Assembly: GCA_024636985.1 (NCBI GenBank)
Contig: JAGXFY010000053.1
Location: forward strand, 1 to 47,055
DNA length: 47,055 bases
Direction: 5' to 3'
DNA from: Petrocella sp024636985
GTDB lineage: Bacteria; Bacillota; Clostridia; Lachnospirales; Vallitaleaceae
The translations under genes and the position numbers were made by a program. Below the pieces are notes generated by a model. It made no database searches, was not told where the DNA came from, and worked only from the letters and a program-made list of their open reading frames with translations. Shown in pieces: positions 1 through 8,627 of the stretch. How positions within the stretch are numbered: position 1 is the stretch's first letter; every line of letters begins with the position of its first letter.

Positions 1-117
1 GTATACACGTTGGATTTTCCCAAGATTAAATAAGTCTTGAACTAGAAACTCATCTCTCAGTCGATCCGTTGTATAATGCTTTGCATCTTTTGAATTTGAA
101 GGTTCTCTTACAATCAT
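1..117 (-). CDS. kduI: 5-keto-4-deoxyuronate isomerase, N-terminal part (runs off window)
   Basis: The first 39 codons are present and the rest lies beyond the window edge. The peptide contains KDAKHYTTDRLRDEFLVQDL, which matches the characteristic KduI N-terminus (roughly KDVKHYDTERLREEFLIEDLF in known members). KduI converts 5-keto-4-deoxyuronate to 3-deoxy-D-glycero-2,5-hexodiulosonate in cytosolic pectin and uronate breakdown. The ATG is preceded by AAAAGGAG about six bases upstream. A good promoter and two LacI-type operator palindromes lie upstream, and a LacI-family gene is the next gene. Family assignment rests on a short stretch but a distinctive one. Confidence 0.82.
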   Translation of the reverse strand, partial: MIVREPSNSKDAKHYTTDRLRDEFLVQDLFNLGKIQRVY

Positions 118-205
118 CTTTTCTCCTTTTCATCTTAATTTAAACTTTTAAGTTTGTTTATAGAAACAGGTTCGGTACGAATATAACACCTAAGCATGTA
201 TTTCA

Positions 206-217
206 TAAATCGGTTTA
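206..217. promoter_or_regulatory. LacI-type operator 2 (near palindrome)
   Basis: TAAATCGGTTTA differs by one base from the TAAACCGGTTTA core of the palindrome at 272-285. The two centres are about 67 bases apart, so looping or a roadblock arrangement is possible. Functional status is inferred. Confidence 0.5.
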
Positions 218-271
218 GTAAGCTGTTATAAAAATATTACTGAGCGTAAAATTCAGTAATTCACCAAGTAG

Positions 272-285
272 ATAAACCGGTTTAT
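272..285. promoter_or_regulatory. LacI-type operator 1 (perfect palindrome)
   Basis: ATAAACCGGTTTAT is a perfect 14-bp palindrome with a central CG, the classical form of LacI/GalR-family operators. It sits immediately downstream of the kduI -10 box, where a repressor would block transcription start. The LacI-family gene at 428-1441 is the obvious candidate to bind it; that is an inference. Confidence 0.7.
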
Positions 286-292
286 TAACTAT

Positions 293-321
293 ATTATAAA
301 CCATGTTCATTACATCGTCAA
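293..321 (-). promoter_or_regulatory. kduI promoter
   Basis: On the minus strand a -35 hexamer TTGACG (316-321) and a -10 hexamer TATAAT (293-298) are separated by exactly 17 bases. The predicted start of transcription is near 286, which leaves a leader of about 170 bases before kduI and places the 272-285 palindrome over the start point. Confidence 0.65.
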
Positions 322-427
322 CATTATTCAACAACTTTCTGATCATTTGCGACTTTACAGTTAAATCCTTTAAAAAGTCTTAAAAGTCTTATATTGACAC
401 ATCTTTCGTCTATATCCGATAAGGATA

Positions 428-1441
428 TCATTCATTTTTAAATCCACATGATTCCCTCACAATTAACTCACATGGAAAAATATGCTGGACACATTTGTCA
501 ACATTCTTTTCTTCAATGCGTCGAATCAAGAGCTCTGCTGCTTTTATCCCCATATCGTAGGTATGCTGTCCAACAACCGTCAGTGGAGATTCGAGCAGAT
601 TTGCTGCCGGAAAATCATCCACACCAATGACCGCAACGTCTTCAGGAATCTTAATTTTTTTCCTCTTAAGATATGTCAATACTTGTAAGGTCGCTAAGTC
701 ATTTATACAAAAAATAGCCTTAGGTGGATCATCCATCTTAAATAAATCATCCATTTTGGCATCAATATTGTTTTCTGATACGTATACAATTAAATCCTCA
801 TCTGCAACGATATTATATTCCACTAATGCATCATAATATCCTTTAATTCTAGAAACCCTTGAACTGTTAAGATGTTCATCCGGTATAACCACCAAAATCC
901 TTTTATGACCCATCTTAATCAAATGCATAATAGCTTCAAAAGCACCTGTCCTGTGATCTGAACAAACCATATCGATTTCAATGTCTTCAAATATACGGTC
1001 CAACAACACAAGAGGTAACTGTCTTATAATCTCTTCTTTGAGCAATGCGTTGTTTTCTCCCGTGCTTGAAATAATAATGCCATCCACTTGTTTCATTTGT
1101 AGCATCTGAATATAGGCATGTTCCTTTTCAGGATTGTCATCACTATTACAAATAATGACACTATAGCCTTTTTTTTGACAATAATCTTCTACGCCCCGGC
1201 TAACCGCAGTTGAAAAGGAATAATTAATGTTTGGAACAATAATACCTATTGTATTGGTCTTTTTAAGTTTCAGGCTTCTTGCTACTGAATTTGGCTTAAA
1301 ACCAAGTTCTTGGATAACCTCAGAGATGCGTTGGCGCGTATCTTTGGACATAAACTCATATCTTTTATTCAAATATTGAGATACGGTACTTTTTGAAACA
1401 CCGGCTTTTTTTGCTACGTCAATCATTCTTATCTTTTCCAT
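428..1441 (-). CDS. LacI/GalR-family transcriptional regulator
   Basis: A 337-residue protein with the standard family length. An N-terminal LacI helix-turn-helix (about residues 5-27, IDVAKKAGVSKSTVSQYLNK) is followed by the hinge helix (PNSVARSL) and a periplasmic-binding-protein-like effector domain starting at TNTIGIIVPNI. The C-terminal region has the usual DVAVIGVDDFPAANLLESPLTVV segment. A weak ribosome binding site (AAAGGG) precedes the ATG. Because kduI lies directly downstream with two matching operator palindromes, a KdgR-like role in controlling pectin or uronate catabolism is likely. The effector is not visible from sequence. The operator motif does not recur upstream of this gene, so autoregulation through it is not supported. 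Confidence 0.9.
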   Translation of the reverse strand: MEKIRMIDVAKKAGVSKSTVSQYLNKRYEFMSKDTRQRISEVIQELGFKPNSVARSLKLKKTNTIGIIVPNINYSFSTAVSRGVEDYCQKKGYSVIICNSDDNPEKEHAYIQMLQMKQVDGIIISSTGENNALLKEEIIRQLPLVLLDRIFEDIEIDMVCSDHRTGAFEAIMHLIKMGHKRILVVIPDEHLNSSRVSRIKGYYDALVEYNIVADEDLIVYVSENNIDAKMDDLFKMDDPPKAIFCINDLATLQVLTYLKRKKIKIPEDVAVIGVDDFPAANLLESPLTVVGQHTYDMGIKAAELLIRRIEEKNVDKCVQHIFPCELIVRESCGFKNE

Positions 1442-1531
1442 AAAAGCCCTTTCTATCTCTAAAAACTATGTCTTCAATTAAACTATATATGTATATTTCG
1501 GATATCACTTCCATACTATTTTAATGAATTT

Positions 1532-2650
1532 CTACTTATCCAATTCTCTTCTGCCGTATAAACCTTTTAATTTTGTTTTGTTGGTATACATCGCTTTGTC
1601 CGCTTCACTAAATATTGAATATATACTCTTAATTCCATTTTTGTTATATAGAGCATGTCCATATGCAAGTCTTAACTTTATTTCTCTATTTTCATTTATA
1701 TGAATTAATAACTCATCAAACTTAGTTAAGGCTTCGTCAACCATTTTCTTTGAACCCTCTTTACAAATAACACAAAACTCATCGCCACCAATTCTGTAAG
1801 GCGTTCCAATACCCATAAAGCTTTCTTTTATGATACTTGCTGCTTCAAAAATCAACTCATCTCCATACTTATGCCCATACCTATCATTGGTAATCTTCAA
1901 GTCATTGATATCAAAGATAACGATTGTTACGTTATTATTGCCATTCGTATATTGTTGCATCTCCTCTTCAAAGGATGCTCTGTTTTTTATTTTGGTCTGA
2001 ACATCATATCTGAATTGTATCTCTAGTAAAAAGATATAAAATAACAATAAAGATATCGATGTACAACTCCAAATGAGTAGAAGATCTTTAAACACTATCT
2101 GAATAATGATGCCTATTACAGGTAAGAAAAAAATACTAATGATAACTTTCTTGTCACCTAATTTATATTCAGTACTATTTTTAGTTACAACAATAAGAAA
2201 TAGTACATAATAGAACATGCTAATGATCGTTGGCAGTAAAAATAGATTGCCTCGTGTATATTGACTTTGAGCATCAACTAAAAAAACCAAGCCTGTATTA
2301 AAACTTAGAATGCATATAACGGCATTTAACAATAAAGGTAATGTTAAAAAGAAGGTATGCAATTTATTATTTTCATATCTAAATAATAGTAGTAGAAAAA
2401 AAGGAACTACAGGGCTTAAGGAAAACCCTAAGACGTTAATTAACCGATGAGGCATCATAAGATTGCTATTGCCTGAGTATTCAATATAGATTGTCACAAT
2501 TTCCAAAAGTAATAGGATAATTGTTGTCACAACTGCATACGTGTACACCCTATTTTTTTCACTATTTATAATAACATTACGCTTTGCTAGATTCATCAGA
2601 AATAAAAGCGCAATAATTGCAAGCAAATCCGTACTGATTAGAGTTATCAT
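1532..2650 (-). CDS. membrane-anchored diguanylate cyclase (GGDEF)
   Basis: A 372-residue protein. Residues 1-210 hold about six or seven hydrophobic segments and look like a membrane sensor module. The C-terminal 160 residues form a GGDEF domain with the intact active-site loop RIGGDEF and the upstream NDLKITNDRYGHKYGDELI motif, so it should make cyclic di-GMP from two GTP at the inner face of the membrane. No RxxD inhibitory site is found five residues before GGDEF, which suggests no product inhibition. It stands alone between the LacI regulator and the GerMN gene. The ribosome binding site is poor, so the exact start is less certain. The signal sensed is unknown. Confidence 0.88.
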   Translation of the reverse strand: MITLISTDLLAIIALLFLMNLAKRNVIINSEKNRVYTYAVVTTIILLLLEIVTIYIEYSGNSNLMMPHRLINVLGFSLSPVVPFFLLLLFRYENNKLHTFFLTLPLLLNAVICILSFNTGLVFLVDAQSQYTRGNLFLLPTIISMFYYVLFLIVVTKNSTEYKLGDKKVIISIFFLPVIGIIIQIVFKDLLLIWSCTSISLLLFYIFLLEIQFRYDVQTKIKNRASFEEEMQQYTNGNNNVTIVIFDINDLKITNDRYGHKYGDELIFEAASIIKESFMGIGTPYRIGGDEFCVICKEGSKKMVDEALTKFDELLIHINENREIKLRLAYGHALYNKNGIKSIYSIFSEADKAMYTNKTKLKGLYGRRELDK

Positions 2651-2832
2651 ATTCGTTTTTCCACTTCTATTTTATTCTTGATTCATTTAATGATTCAAAA
2701 TGTTACATTCTCGACTCATACTCTCAAGTATAAAATAAGCCCAATAATATTACAACTACATTTGACTAATTGGTTAGGTCTTTATGTAGAACTAATAGGG
2801 TGGTTGTGCTTAGATTTTTATATTTACATCAC

Positions 2833-4089
2833 TTAATTACCAATCAAATCTTCAAAACGGTACAAGGGTTCCTCAAGTGAAATATTACCTATTGTTTCAA
2901 TAACTTGACCCTCAACCAATATCTGCACCCTTTCAATTTCAGGGAATTCTGTCAATGTGTTTACAATAGAACCAAGGGTCATAAGTTCACCGGCACTTCC
3001 GCCTGGATGGTTCTCCACAAACGCTCTTGAAAAATCAACTGTACAAAGTCCATTTTCCAGATTGATACTAAGAAGTCTTGTTCCATCTGGTATGGATGGT
3101 GACAATGTGGTGATATTTGTACCTGCAATCAGCCCTAATATCGCTGCTTTGGCTATTTCATTATCATAGACCGTCAGTGTCCTAACTTCCTTCCATACTT
3201 TTTGTGCATCCAGATCAGGAAAATACAATGTCACATCATTTTGTGTCATATTCATAGAGTTCGATAAAAAATAGCCTGCCGTAAAGGGTTCATCCCCCAG
3301 TTCAAATAATTTTTTGAAAGATACGACCCCTATATTTTCACGTATAACCCGTTGCTCATAATAGTCACTGCCTTGCTGCTTATGTAAAACTGTGTATTCT
3401 TTAAGACCTGTGTCTTTTAGCTCTACTTTTGTAATCTGGCCATTGATTGTCTGCAAGACGCCGTCTTCATCACGGGCCTTCTCAGTCCAATATGTTCCAA
3501 TGACAAGTGGTGTCTGAATCAACGTAAGCTGATTATACTTAGAGTCCATCATGACTTCTTCTGTTTTTGCCTGTATAAGGCTATTGCCCTCAATTGTGTA
3601 ACTCAGTTCTATGGAAAAATCTTTGGTACTTTCACCATCTGACATATCATCCACTCTACCACTTACCATATACATGCGTTTTGTCGGTTCACTCAATATT
3701 GAATTCAGTTGTGCCTTATGACCATATTCTGCAAATCCTTCGTATTTCCACTCATAACCAACACTACTTGGTAATAATTCTGACAACACATCGACTTGAT
3801 AGATAGGTTCATTAATGCTTGCCACTTTTGTTAAAGCATTCCATCCCACTTCTTTTCCAAACAACTCTGTGACTGCACGAAGAGGTATGTAGGTCGTACC
3901 ATCGACAACAAAATTATCTGTGGAAACCGGGATACTGTCCACTTCTACCGTCACAGTGTTTCTATAAACTTTTATCAGCTCACTTAAATCATTCCCCATT
4001 AGTGTTCCAGATAAAAACGATAGAGACAGTAAAACAGTAAACATAGCTATCCATGATTTTTGTGTTCGAGTTATCCGTTTATTTTTCAT
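2833..4089 (-). CDS. exported GerMN protein with copper-amine-oxidase-like N-terminal domain
   Basis: A 418-residue exported protein. A signal sequence or anchor lies at about residues 12-30, followed by a copper amine oxidase N-terminal-like repeat (TVTVEVDSIPV, DGTTYIPLRAVTELFG, VGWN), which in Clostridia is an envelope or cell-wall module, not an oxidase. The last 130 residues match the GerMN domain (VTLYFPDLDAQKVWKE, LEGLCTVDFSRAF-type and MTLGSIVNTLTEFPEIERVQILVEGQ segments) found in the sporulation/germination lipoprotein GerM and peptidoglycan-associated proteins. The start used is the ATG nine bases after AGGAG; a GTG three codons earlier lies inside that ribosome binding site. The precise role is unknown; an envelope or spore-related function is inferred. 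Confidence 0.82.
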   Translation of the reverse strand: MKNKRITRTQKSWIAMFTVLLSLSFLSGTLMGNDLSELIKVYRNTVTVEVDSIPVSTDNFVVDGTTYIPLRAVTELFGKEVGWNALTKVASINEPIYQVDVLSELLPSSVGYEWKYEGFAEYGHKAQLNSILSEPTKRMYMVSGRVDDMSDGESTKDFSIELSYTIEGNSLIQAKTEEVMMDSKYNQLTLIQTPLVIGTYWTEKARDEDGVLQTINGQITKVELKDTGLKEYTVLHKQQGSDYYEQRVIRENIGVVSFKKLFELGDEPFTAGYFLSNSMNMTQNDVTLYFPDLDAQKVWKEVRTLTVYDNEIAKAAILGLIAGTNITTLSPSIPDGTRLLSINLENGLCTVDFSRAFVENHPGGSAGELMTLGSIVNTLTEFPEIERVQILVEGQVIETIGNISLEEPLYRFEDLIGN

Positions 4090-4170
4090 AGCATTCACTC
4101 CTATTCTATTAAAGTTGTAAAGTTATTATGATTTTTATTACTCAGCTGAAACGTTGTCCACAAAAAGAAC

Positions 4171-4192
4171 GTTATATTATGTATTATATAAC
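4171..4192 (-). terminator. possible terminator of the sulfur operon
   Basis: GTTATAT and ATATAAC form a 7-bp AT-only stem with an 8-base loop just after the SoxB-like gene, followed on the minus strand by GTTCTTTTTG. The stem is weak, so this is tentative. Confidence 0.3.
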
Positions 4193-4196
4193 ATAA

Positions 4197-5645
4197 CTAA
4201 ACAGGTATATACGTTCCCCGAATTTCCGCAGACATAGGATTGTTTTTCTTTAGATATGCTTGCATTGCCTCGACTGCATGTATGTTCATTTCACTTCTTT
4301 GATGTCCGTATTTTTTTGAGACGCCTTGCTCGGTTACAAATGCCGCATGATAGATACGTGTGGGGTCCAGAGGTTCCTTACCAACAAATATTTCTTGAAT
4401 ACGGTGTCCTGCCGGATTTTCTATTTTCATATAGACTGTAAGTCCAAGCCCTCGTTTGATATAGCCACCCATTTGTTCATATGGATCTGAAGCAAATGTC
4501 CTTTCCAGATTTTCTTCCAGCATACTGATGAGTTCTTCACCAGTGAGTTCGACCCTACCAATAGGTGGATCCATTGGGATAATATTGTACAGATCATTGA
4601 GTGTAATCGGTCCGGGAATAACTGGGGCGCCATATCTCCAACCGTTAGAAAAGGCCAGTTCGGCACCTGAGGCATCCAGTATGGATTGTAAGAGAAAATT
4701 GTCCATTGTTGATTCCAACATTGTATAACGGTTCAATGCCGTCATGGTCTCACCAACAAGCGTTTCCAGCTTGTCTTTAAATGGTGCACATGCACCTTCG
4801 ATGATTTCTCTCATCTCCGGATCCGGAATGATGCTTGATTCAACTTCAATTAATTGATGTTCATAGCCTGTAATTTTCCCATTGGCTACTTCTAGGTCGA
4901 TTCTACCAAGAAAAGAACCATGACAACCGGATTGCATGACCAGTGTATCGCCTTGCTTTACAGGTTGTACCGTTCGATTGTGTGTATGACCACTAAGACA
5001 AAGATCTACACCCGGCACCTCTGACATAAGCTTCATATCCTGTGGAAAGCCTAGATGGGATATGAGAATGATGAGATCCACTTGTTCATCTGTACGTAGT
5101 TTCTTAATGACCCCAGGCAGTTCATCTTTACCTAAGGTAAAACGAACCCCCTCACTAAAGGAAGGCGGCATAGTCTTATCAATTATATTGGAAGCGATAC
5201 CAATCAGTCCCACCTTCAAATCGCCTATATCCTTTATAACATAGGGTGGAAAAATCAGTTTTTTTGTTTTTTTGTCAAAAACATTAATGGCCAGTACTGG
5301 GAAATTCAGTTCGGATGCACGGTTTTTATAAACCGAAGGGCCATAGGCGAATTCCCAGTGAGAGGACATGGCATCTATACCCAAGGCATTCACAACCGGC
5401 ACCATGGCTGCGCCCTGAGTCTTGACAGCAGGATAGGTACCATTGAGTGTATCCCCATTGTCGCAGAACAGCACACGCCCTCCTTTTTCTTGGCGTATTT
5501 CCTTTATAAGTGTTGCGATGCGTGCAAATCCGCCAACCGGACGATAGACTGCCTGATCTGCTTGCCAAAACATTTCCTGATGCAAATCAAAATAGGCATG
5601 GCTATCATTTATTTGAATGACCGTGAGTGACTTTTTATTACTCAT
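4197..5645 (-). CDS. SoxB-like cytosolic metallophosphoesterase / 5'-nucleotidase-family hydrolase
   Basis: A 482-residue protein of the calcineurin-like plus 5'-nucleotidase C-terminal superfamily. Metal-site motifs are visible: NDSHAYF (residues 13-19), DNGDTLNG (62-69), ISHLGFP and SGHTHN. The usual GNHEFD block is replaced by SSHWEFAYG (94-102), which resembles the HWEF(T/A)YG block of SoxB thiosulfohydrolases and differs from classical 5'-nucleotidases. There is no signal peptide, unlike periplasmic SoxB and UshA, so it should act in the cytosol. It is the last gene of an operon with YeeE/YedE transporters and a rhodanese/MBL protein, which favours a sulfur substrate such as a sulfane-sulfur adduct. 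A strong AAGGAGG ribosome binding site precedes the ATG. Activity on nucleotides cannot be excluded. Confidence 0.75.
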   Translation of the reverse strand: MSNKKSLTVIQINDSHAYFDLHQEMFWQADQAVYRPVGGFARIATLIKEIRQEKGGRVLFCDNGDTLNGTYPAVKTQGAAMVPVVNALGIDAMSSHWEFAYGPSVYKNRASELNFPVLAINVFDKKTKKLIFPPYVIKDIGDLKVGLIGIASNIIDKTMPPSFSEGVRFTLGKDELPGVIKKLRTDEQVDLIILISHLGFPQDMKLMSEVPGVDLCLSGHTHNRTVQPVKQGDTLVMQSGCHGSFLGRIDLEVANGKITGYEHQLIEVESSIIPDPEMREIIEGACAPFKDKLETLVGETMTALNRYTMLESTMDNFLLQSILDASGAELAFSNGWRYGAPVIPGPITLNDLYNIIPMDPPIGRVELTGEELISMLEENLERTFASDPYEQMGGYIKRGLGLTVYMKIENPAGHRIQEIFVGKEPLDPTRIYHAAFVTEQGVSKKYGHQRSEMNIHAVEAMQAYLKKNNPMSAEIRGTYIPV

Positions 5646-5697
5646 TTTATAACCTCCTTGTGTTCATAAGTAGTGCCGCTTTTCTTCAGAACGTATT

Positions 5698-6243
5698 CTA
5701 TAATCCCACTTTTTCTATGATATACATGACGAGTATAAGTGCCGCGCCAATTGGGAGCGTTACCTTAAACGGATTTCCGCTTATCTTGTGAAATAAGCTA
5801 TACTCACTGAACCGGTCTATTGTAAGTACACCGCTTTCTTTCAGCTTCTTATACATCAAAGCATAAATCACCGTGCCCAGTACTATACCAATAAGCCCAC
5901 CAGTTATAGCATCTATAGAACCATTACCGACTGCACCGGCTATTGTTCCCGGGCAATAACCTAGAAGTCCGAAGCCAATACCAAATATAAGACCACCAAT
6001 AACCGCATTCTTAATAGACCCTTCTTTTGTCTCTACCGAGACTTTGCCCTTCGGGTATAGATAACTCACACCCAGCATGGATACTATAATTGCTGTTAGG
6101 ATTATTTTTAATACAGTAAAATCTGTAAGTCTCAATTGCCCCATCAAGACCTCGTATTTGGTTACGCCACCCTTTTGAAGGAAGAAACCAAACAATATAC
6201 CAATAATAAGACCTTGTATCAACTTTTTATTATTTTTTGTCAT
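5698..6243 (-). CDS. YeeE/YedE-family sulfur transporter, second half-subunit
   Basis: A 181-residue membrane protein of the YeeE/YedE (DUF395, sulf_transp) family with about five hydrophobic segments. It carries the family motif GLLGYCPGTIAGAVGNG with its conserved cysteine. The reading frame extends 26 codons further upstream into the preceding gene, but the ATG at 6241-6243 is used because AGAGGTGAGG lies just before it. Full-length members, such as the TsuA thiosulfate importer, hold two such repeats in one chain; here the repeats are split over two adjacent genes 11 bases apart. Uptake of thiosulfate or another sulfur compound is inferred from family and operon. Confidence 0.83.
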   Translation of the reverse strand: MTKNNKKLIQGLIIGILFGFFLQKGGVTKYEVLMGQLRLTDFTVLKIILTAIIVSMLGVSYLYPKGKVSVETKEGSIKNAVIGGLIFGIGFGLLGYCPGTIAGAVGNGSIDAITGGLIGIVLGTVIYALMYKKLKESGVLTIDRFSEYSLFHKISGNPFKVTLPIGAALILVMYIIEKVGL

Positions 6244-6254
6244 TTGCCTCACCT

Positions 6255-6767
6255 CTATATTCCATAAATAAGGAAAGCGACGGCTATGCCACCAATAAAA
6301 AATGCAATCGACGCAACCCAACTTATTACTGATAACAAACTTGTACCACTTATACTGTGTCCACTGGTACAGCCATCAGCCCACCGTGAACCAATTCCAA
6401 GAAAAATACCTCCAATAACCGCTACAAAAAATCGTATAGCAACACTGTCAGAAATCTCTCTTGCCCACATACTCGGAACGGCTGTAGGATCAAAGCTGCC
6501 TGAAAGTAGTGCCGATATAAAAGCACCAAGGATGATTCCAATGACCACCATCATGCCCCAATCCAACTTCAGATCTTCTTTTTTATAATACGCATTGTTC
6601 TCTACCTTATCCTTATTAAAGAATCTGTAGATGATACCACCAAGCTTCATATAGCTGGTAGATGCACCCAAGGTATTCTTAGAAACCAGTAAAGCACCAA
6701 TATTTAAGAGTCCAATCAAAATACCTAAAATATAAGGTGACCATCTATCTAACATTAAAAAATCCAT
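6255..6767 (-). CDS. YeeE/YedE-family sulfur transporter, first half-subunit
   Basis: A 170-residue membrane protein, partner of the following gene. It shows the YeeE/YedE signature GIGSRWADGCTSGHSISG with the conserved cysteine and about four or five membrane segments, including one at the very C-terminus. The two half-size proteins together would equal one full YeeE/YedE transporter. It lies 35 bases downstream of the SLC13-type carrier and is read in the same direction, so co-transcription is likely. Substrate is inferred to be thiosulfate or a related sulfur species from the family and the rhodanese and SoxB-like neighbours; selenium compounds are an alternative for this family. Confidence 0.85.
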   Translation of the reverse strand: MDFLMLDRWSPYILGILIGLLNIGALLVSKNTLGASTSYMKLGGIIYRFFNKDKVENNAYYKKEDLKLDWGMMVVIGIILGAFISALLSGSFDPTAVPSMWAREISDSVAIRFFVAVIGGIFLGIGSRWADGCTSGHSISGTSLLSVISWVASIAFFIGGIAVAFLIYGI

Positions 6768-6802
6768 TTTTCACGCTCCCTCGTATAATATGTTTGTACC
6801 TG

Positions 6803-8590
6803 TTATATATAAAAGAAATATATTATTGCTGCCGATACGGTTAGGAATATAAGGCTCATAATACCGCCTGCTTTCATGAAGTCGGAATTCTTATAATCAC
6901 CGGCCCCTACTACATAAGCATTTACCTGATGGGTCGGAAGAATAAATGCATTTGAAGCAGATACGCCAACCAGTAGCGCCAAACCTCTTGGATCGATACC
7001 AAAACTTTCACCCATAATCAAGATGAGCGGTACCAGTAAAACAGTTGCTGCAACATTTGACATAAACAATGAAAAAAAGGAAGTAATCAAACCTATAGCA
7101 AGTAGTATGAACAGTACAGGCCATGATTCAACCACATTAATAATGGCCTCAGCGACAAGTCTTGCGGCTCCGGTCTTTTCAAAGGCTATCCCTAGAGGTA
7201 TAAGTCCAGCAAGTAGGAAGACCGTCTTCCAATCAATTGCTTTGTATAGCTCTTCTTTATAAATCACCTTGGTAAAAAGCATTAGGACAGCCGCTGATAG
7301 GAAACTTAGAGGTAATGATACACCCAGTAGAATCAATATAATCGCTGCGCCCAAAATCAGCATGGCATGCAACTTTTTGTCAGCTCTTGAGATTGCCTCC
7401 GGTGGCTTAATCTGGCTGATGACGACAAAATCTTTTGATTCCTTAAGACTGATAAGATCCTCCCATCTTCCAAAGACGATGGCCTTTAGTCCTGACGCCA
7501 ACTCCCAATCCATAAAATCCAATCTCTTGCCATCGTTGTTAATATAAATAATCGGTTCAATTTTATAATTTTTTCTAAGGGCAATCTCTTCAATCTTTTT
7601 CCCTTTCAGATCTGAATCCGGTGGGAGTATGATTTCAGCAAAACCTGCTTCCTGATCATCTCCAAGTTCTCTAAAAACCATTAACTTATCTTTAGGCTTC
7701 AAATCAAAAGCCTTAAAAAACTTCTCTATATGAACCTCTTCCCCAAAGATGGCTAGCGTCTGACCTTCCCTTAAAGTCGTTTTTCTCCATGGTATATAAG
7801 TTTTGCTGCCCGAGTCCCAAAGAGCAAGAATATGAATCCCAAAATCCTTCCATATTTCAAGTGCCTCTATGGTCTTTCCAATTAATTCTCCTGTGCTTTT
7901 AAGATCCACTTCGTAAATCTTATTGGGAAGATTGTAGATATCAATAAGCTCATCTTTTCTATATGGGGTTTCTTCCGCCCCACCAGGCAGTACAAATTTT
8001 GAAAAAAAGAAGAAATACACGATACCTGATATAAGAAGCCCAAGTCCTATAGGTGTGACGCTAAGTATGCCAAAACCATCATAGCCACCCTCTGCAAGAA
8101 GGTCGTTTAGAATGATCAAAGGCCCTGAAGCAACCATAGTGAGCGTGCCTCCAAGAATTCCGGAAAACGCCATCGGTATGATCAATCGTTGATGACTGAT
8201 GCCTGTTTTATTTCCGATTTTCTTTACTGCAGGTAAGAACAATGCAACCGCACCTATATTTTGCATAAAGGAGGATATAACGCCCGTAACACCCATGATG
8301 GTAGCCGTAACGATGTTCTCTTTGGTTCCAGTTTTTTTCATAATGAATTGGGCCAAGTCATCCATGATGCCTGTTTTTTCTATACCATAACCCATAATCA
8401 TAACACCCATGATGGCCATGACCGCATTGGATGAAAATCCTGAGAATGCCTGATTGATAGGTATAACTTTGGTCCATGCCAATGAAAGCATGATAATAAG
8501 GGATGCCACATCATTCCTGATTTTTTCTATAGAGAACATTATGACTGCGGCAAAAAGTATGACGAATACTAGGATCACATCAGAATTCAT
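6803..8590 (-). CDS. SLC13/DASS-family transporter with two TrkA-C domains
   Basis: A 595-residue membrane carrier. About six membrane segments (residues 1-200) are followed by a cytosolic stretch with two RCK_C/TrkA-C-like domains (about 210-380) and then about six more segments. Conserved family features include the SSFMQNIGAVALFLPA and SNVAATVLLVPLILIMG blocks, equivalent to the substrate and sodium hairpins. Relatives with this inserted-domain layout transport sulfate, thiosulfate or dicarboxylates. The start is set at the ATG at 8588-8590, six bases after GGGAGGG; an ATG five codons upstream overlaps that ribosome binding site. In this operon it may import or export an oxyanion of sulfur such as sulfite or sulfate, which is inference. 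Confidence 0.85.
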   Translation of the reverse strand: MNSDVILVFVILFAAVIMFSIEKIRNDVASLIIMLSLAWTKVIPINQAFSGFSSNAVMAIMGVMIMGYGIEKTGIMDDLAQFIMKKTGTKENIVTATIMGVTGVISSFMQNIGAVALFLPAVKKIGNKTGISHQRLIIPMAFSGILGGTLTMVASGPLIILNDLLAEGGYDGFGILSVTPIGLGLLISGIVYFFFFSKFVLPGGAEETPYRKDELIDIYNLPNKIYEVDLKSTGELIGKTIEALEIWKDFGIHILALWDSGSKTYIPWRKTTLREGQTLAIFGEEVHIEKFFKAFDLKPKDKLMVFRELGDDQEAGFAEIILPPDSDLKGKKIEEIALRKNYKIEPIIYINNDGKRLDFMDWELASGLKAIVFGRWEDLISLKESKDFVVISQIKPPEAISRADKKLHAMLILGAAIILILLGVSLPLSFLSAAVLMLFTKVIYKEELYKAIDWKTVFLLAGLIPLGIAFEKTGAARLVAEAIINVVESWPVLFILLAIGLITSFFSLFMSNVAATVLLVPLILIMGESFGIDPRGLALLVGVSASNAFILPTHQVNAYVVGAGDYKNSDFMKAGGIMSLIFLTVSAAIIYFFYI

Positions 8591-8627
8591 AGCTACCCTC
8601 CCCATATTCTATGATAACGGATTGTTT

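Noticed and set aside
4197..5645. Calling the gene UshA/5'-nucleotidase
   Set aside because: No signal peptide, altered GNHEFD block and sulfur-gene neighbours make a SoxB-like label more informative, though nucleotidase activity is not excluded.
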